The notes under the pieces were generated by a model. It worked only from the letters and a program-made list of their open reading frames with translations, was not told the origin of the DNA and did no database searches. 64,000 bases of DNA from Plotosus lineatus (taxonomy: Eukaryota > Chordata > Actinopteri > Siluriformes > Plotosidae): NCBI GenBank assembly GCA_024760905.1, contig CM045733.1, forward strand, positions 37,647,001 to 37,711,000, in the 5' to 3' direction. This document shows positions 59,773 to 64,000 of this stretch, one piece after another (the stretch's first letter is position 1; the number at the start of each line of letters is the position of its first letter). A program made the position numbers and the translations under genes.

Positions 59773-60494
59773 TGATGAGAATGAGGGTGGTCATGAACGT
59801 TATAACTGGCCACTATAGGACAATGGTCAGTATACATATGTGAGGCGCTCCACCGAAAGTAGGCGCTTATTGCACAGACTACTTTTGAGATAAAGGCAAG
59901 AAAAGTAAAAATGGTCCGTTTTTATTGAAATTCGGATTTTTGCATAAACTATTACAAGTATTCAACTATCACTTGCTCACGTGAAATCAACTAAAACTTA
60001 CTAAAATGTCTTTTTCCCCCCTCCCATTATTCTGACGAGTACCCTCATAAAACTAGATAAAAACAGTAGCAAACTTACTGGTTTTCGTTGCAATTATTCA
60101 CCGAGTTCGGTATAAGACACACTATAATCCATACACCAGAAGAACGGTTGTGAAGTAGTCTCTCCATTTTGTATACTGTTTTGATATTAAAATGCAGTTT
60201 CAGGGAATAAAATAAAGGTTATGAAGACGATATACTCATAAACAATGCAGGCTAGTTTCTCAGGAAGATCTGAAACGAGCACAATGATTGGCCAGCTCAG
60301 GCTTGCACATGCGCAGTGCTCATCACACGTTAACTTCCGGTTTACTTCCCGTTTCTGGTTTACCGCATGCGGATATTACCTCTGCTTTTCTCTTCAATAA
60401 CAGTCATTAAGTTTATTTATAATATTGTGAATACAGATAATTTCTGGAAAAGGAGAGAAATGTCATCTGTGATGTCTAGCAGCATTAGTCTGTC

Positions 60495-60828
60495 TTCCTT
60501 TCGGCTTTTTCCCTTTTTTTTTTACTTGGGAGTCCCCACAGAGAATCATCTGATTCGCACGTTTTGATTTGACAGAGGTTTTTACGTCGGATGCCCTTCC
60601 TGTCACAACCCTTTTTAGCAAGGGACAGAAACACGCTGACGACTTTGCAGCCTACTCTTTACGAAAGTCAGCAATGGTTCTTTTACATGCCTCTCACCAT
60701 AGACAGTGAGAGACATGGCCCACCTTTGATAAACCAGTAAGCCACACTGGAGGGGGGGTGATAACCTTGTGGAGAGTGGGACTCGAACCCCCAACCTTTG
60801 GATCAGCGATCCAGCGCCCTATACCACC
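60495..60828 (-). mobile_element. RTE-tailed tRNA SINE, copy 8
   Basis: Nearly complete minus-strand copy: tail CCTTTCGGCTTTTTCCC with GGGAGTCCCCACAGAGAATC, the GGATGCCCTTCC block, and head to CAGCGCCCTATACCACC, missing the last few 5' bases. Inserted within the GGCGCTCCAC-ended element. Confidence 0.88.
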
Positions 60829-61489
60829 ACGTATAGATGTTAAATTCGACGCGAGAATATGGCTTTGAAGATGCCGGAATGCTTGGCGTTCTTGAAGATT
60901 ATTTCGCCGGTGAGTATTTTTCTCTGCATGCAAAATTTGATTATGGAATTTTTTTGATTATTTGATTTGTGTTAATCTTGTCTGGACAGGATATGCTGGA
61001 TCGTGGGTTGTTTAGTTTTGTACGAAAATTGGTCAAGACCTGAAAAATACTTAAATGTTTCATTCCTTTTACAGATGAACAAACTGATGATGATGATGAT
61101 GATGATGCCAGCCAGCTGTGTTGATGAAGATTTTGATGTTGATGAAGAAGAGGCATCTTTAATAAAAGTGTGCATGAGTCAGTTTTGTTGTGTTTGGGAT
61201 GAGATGTGATCCTTTCTGCTGAGCAGGATATAGATTAAGATAATAATGATGAGGGCAGAGTTGATGAAGCTTACTTGTATAAAGAGATCAGAGAGTTTTG
61301 TTATATGGTTTTCTTATATATAGTTTTCTTAGTTTTCAGTGTGGTGGTTTGAACCTGACAGTGTTTTTTTTTCCAATCAGTATCATTTGAAGGCATTTGA
61401 ACCTTTATATAATGGTCAAAAAGATACATACTGATCTCATTGGAATAAAGAGAAATGAAAAAAAAATACTGTAATCATTTTTTGTTAAC

Positions 61490-61523
61490 TTTTTTTTTTT
61501 TTTTTTTTGGGGGGGGGGGGGGG
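61490..61523. repeat. T-run/G-run homopolymers
   Basis: About 19 T followed by 15 G. G-quadruplex-prone and prone to sequencing length error. Confidence 0.85.
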
Positions 61524-61894
61524 TTACCACGGTGACTAATGGATTAAAAAAGGGCATGTCAGATTAAAATGAGGATGATTTCTCTTATCATCTCTTCCTA
61601 AAACTCTTCCTCGACATGTTTTCTAAAAGTTTATACTGCTGAGGTGCATAAAAATGTTTGGTTACTAAGGACTAATGATCTTGGAAGAAGGGCAATCTTT
61701 GTGCTCATTTTTCTCTAAAACGTCTTTTGAAATTTTTAGTTGAATGCTGACACAAGAAATGGCATCGCTCGGTCAGTTTTCAAAGTATTGACAAACTTTT
61801 TGCTGCATTTTGCAGCTTTTGGCTTCCTCTGTCTGACTGTGTAAAAAGCTCATTTTTCACAAGAGCCTACTTTCGGTGGAGTGGCTGAAATATG

Positions 61895-62980
61895 TACACT
61901 TTGTCAATGCATATGTGGTAACTACTTCCAGTTCTACCAAATCTGGTCAGGTATTGGTTCACACACAATGACCAATGTTATGGCGTTAACCTATTCATGG
62001 TTCATCATTGTTATGATCACTGCGAAATTGTTAAAAACTAATTGCAATTATTTTATATTGCATAATGTCCAATTTACTGGCCATTTATGTCTGTATTACG
62101 TTGTTCTGTGATCATAAGATGCTAACTATATTTGTGTATAGTTTGAATATCATGCATGAAACATATGACAAACTTGGCACCTGACAGACAAAATTACAGA
62201 TGTCTGTGGAGCAGATACTACACAGAATCTGATATAAAATCCTGAAGCTTTAGTCTCTGCAGGCCTACCTGGCCAATAGAGACTTCAGTGCTCCAAAACA
62301 CAGACAGGTTAATATAACGGTAAATGTACAAAGCTCTCCAGATTGGACTGGTTTAAAAACGGTAACACCAAAGCAAGAAGAATCAATGAAGAAAGAGATT
62401 AACTTAATTTAAGTGATGGAATGAATACAACGCATCCAGGTTAAAGGGTACAGGGTGTATGAGTTGGCAAAAAGGAGAACTGGGTTTAAATAGTAAATTC
62501 CAGATCGGAAAATGCAATAAACAAAATTATTATTCAAAGAAAATATTGGTTGTCACTTTATTAATACGGAAATGTGTTTGCTCACAGTTATTTTCTAAAT
62601 AACCTATATTAAAATGAATCAGTTATTAAGTTTCCAATCTTCATTCTTAGATTTTTGATGTTCATTTACCAAAAGCAGATTCTTCCAAAATTTGGCAACA
62701 AACTGTACAGCAAACAGTAATGAGCTGTGTGTATCCATCAGAAAAAGAAAATTCCTGGAAGGCTGAGAAGCAAGACGTTCAAGTCAGGCGCCTGAAAAAT
62801 AACATTTCTGGCTTAGTGAAGGAGGACAGAGAACTCTGATGGATTTCAGGCCCCACGACCGCTTTCCAGACCTTGTTCCTTTTCTTGTGTTCTATGTGCG
62901 TTGAGCTCTACATTTGGGCGGATAAAGAAAAACTCCCGATTTCTCATCAACATCCACTCCCAAAAACATGGCTTGATCAA
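61895..62980. other. SND1 intron sequence, no gene recognised
   Basis: AT-rich, with no recognisable ORF or repeat signature. Confidence 0.45.
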
Positions 62981-62989
62981 ACCGTGACC

Positions 62990-63580
62990 TCCAGCTGTCA
63001 TTGGAACATTTTGCAACTGTGTGATGCGGCTAGATTGAAAATCAGCAGCTCCAAGACCGAGACATTGGTTTTTGGTCGCAAAAAGCATGGAACACACCCT
63101 CTGAGTTTTGTATCTTGGGGTCTTGTACACGATTATGGGAAAGATGGAGCGGGAGATTGACAGCCAGGTGAGTGCAAGCCATGCTGTCAAGCGGAGCTCG
63201 TACCAGCATGCCGTGGTGAAGAGGGAGCAGAGCCAAAAGGCAAGGCTCTTAATTTAAGTGGCGATCTAGAACAAGATGGCGGATACAAGTGGCTAAAATG
63301 CGCTTTCTTCACAGGTTGGTGGGGCTCTCCCTCAGAGACAGAGTGAGAAGCTCAGTCATCCGGGGTGAGCTTGGAGTAAAACCATTGCTCCTCTGTGTTG
63401 AGAGAAGCCAGTTGAGATGGTGGCTTGGGTACCTGATCATAATGCCTCCTGAATGCCTTCCTGGTGTGGGAACACCTCGGTGTCCCTCCAGAAGACCTTG
63501 AGAAAGTGGCTAGTGAGAAGGAAGTCTGGACCCACTCTTTACTTAGATTCAGCTTTGAAAGCTTTTGGGGTTTGACGGTG
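62990..63580 (+). pseudogene. Rex1-like LINE reverse transcriptase C-terminal fragment
   Basis: DAARLKISSSKTETLVFGRK is followed in shifting frames by EREIDSQVSASHAVKRSS, VVKREQSQKARL, GLSLRDRVRSSVIRGELG and VERSQLRW, then LRKWLVRRKSGPTL. This order (SKTE, EIDRR, VVKRE, LSLRDRVRSS, RSQLRWFGH) is typical of Rex1-type fish LINEs. Frameshifts and stops throughout. Confidence 0.8.
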
Positions 63581-63594
63581 ACCTCACTTCTCTC

Positions 63595-63597
<3 letters not shown>

Positions 63598-63651
<54 letters not shown>
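63598..63651. repeat. TA/CA compound microsatellite
   Basis: TA run followed by a CA run. Confidence 0.93.
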
Positions 63652-63654
63652 ATG

Positions 63655-64000
63655 GTGTGATCCTGAATCCTACTGAGATCCTGTGGCATGACCTTAAAAA
63701 GGCAGTTCATGCTTGAAACCCTCCAATTACAACAATTCTATAAAGATGAGTGGGCTAAAATACCTCCACAGCACTGTGAAATATTCATTACAAGCTATAG
63801 GACATCATACCAACAGTAAAATATAGTGGTGGTGGTGGTAGTGTGAGGTCTGTAGTTATTTTGCTGCTTCTGGACCAAGACAACTTGCTGTGATAAATGG
63901 AACCATGAATTCGGCTGCCTACTAAAATATTCGGAAGAAGAATGTCTGGCTATCTGTCCATGACCTCAAGCTGAAACAAACTTGGGTTCAGCAGCAGAAC
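63655..64000 (+). pseudogene. Fossil Tc1-like transposase pieces, out of order, running off the window
   Basis: 63666-63810 reads ILNPTEILWHDLKKAVHA and, in another frame, YKDEWAKIPPQHCE, the C-terminal end of a Tc1 transposase. 63815-64000 then reads VKYSGGGGSV and HDLKLKQTWVQQQN, which come from an earlier part of the same kind of protein. The order is reversed relative to an intact gene, so two fragments abut. Confidence 0.6.

Larger units (their letters stand above)
59838..61890. mobile_element. Long relative of the GGCGCTCCAC-ended DNA transposon
   Basis: Left end TGTGAGGCGCTCCACCGAAAG, inverted right end CCTACTTTCGGTGGAGTGG. The first ~400 bp match 13631-14192, then about 1.6 kb of unique internal sequence follows, holding a SINE insertion and a 68-codon plus-strand ORF at 61003 with an acidic DDE-rich stretch (EDFDVDEEEA) preceded by a GATGAT run. 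It may be a less deleted form of the family; transposase class not recognised. Confidence 0.6.

Noticed and set aside
49921..64000. Next upstream SND1 exon (segment ending near LITFLLAG)
   Set aside because: No matching minus-strand coding stretch with splice sites was found before the window ends.

Overview
The window is vertebrate genomic DNA, almost certainly from a teleost fish. Its genes have introns with GT-AG junctions, it is full of CA/GT, GA and TA microsatellites, and it carries the usual fish mobile DNA: Tc1-like, pogo/Tigger-like and hAT-like DNA transposons, RTE-like and Rex1-like LINEs, and tRNA-derived SINEs. There are no prokaryotic features, CRISPR arrays or rRNA genes, and I see no convincing functional tRNA gene.

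Two host genes can be supported. Seven consecutive coding exons of SND1 (Tudor-SN/p100) lie on the minus strand, running from 49920 down to 6687. Their splice phases join without a break from the fourth staphylococcal-nuclease repeat through the Tudor domain into the final partial nuclease repeat. Upstream exons lie beyond 64000 and the last ~36 residues lie before position 1. LRRC4 (netrin-G ligand 2) is nested on the plus strand inside the SND1 intron between 24645 and 49816, as one uninterrupted coding exon at 35095-37704. This nested antisense arrangement is also known in mammals, so it is conserved synteny.

The most notable feature is in LRRC4. The ectodomain, transmembrane helix and C-terminal ETQI PDZ ligand are conserved. 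The cytoplasmic tail, however, carries about 210 extra residues made of tandem 7- and 9-residue units, most ending in Asp-Tyr or Glu-Tyr, with 23 tyrosines. The expansion sits where mammalian LRRC4 has one short Asn-Tyr-Asn-Thr-Tyr-Lys-Pro stretch. A short upstream ORF overlaps the LRRC4 start codon as ATGA.

Layout: 1-6686 is 3' SND1 intron with a Tc1-like element and a decayed DNA transposon. 6687-8386 holds four clustered SND1 exons. 8387-24455 is intron with SINEs, pogo-like elements, a 2.9-kb RTE-like LINE and one further SND1 exon. 24456-24644 is an SND1 exon. 24645-33500 holds a hAT-in-Tc1 nest and a C-rich minisatellite split by a Tc1-like element. 33500-39060 is LRRC4 with its probable untranslated regions. 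39060-49816 holds two LINE copies, pogo-like elements, a perfect 221-bp palindrome and a truncated Tc1. 49817-49920 is the most 5' SND1 exon in the window. 49921-64000 is intron with nested Tigger/SINE/LINE insertions, an unclassified DNA transposon and a Rex1-like LINE fragment.

Most of the sequence is therefore transposon-rich intron. The one SINE family present in eight copies appears to be built from a tRNA head plus pieces of both ends of the RTE-like LINE found in the same window.
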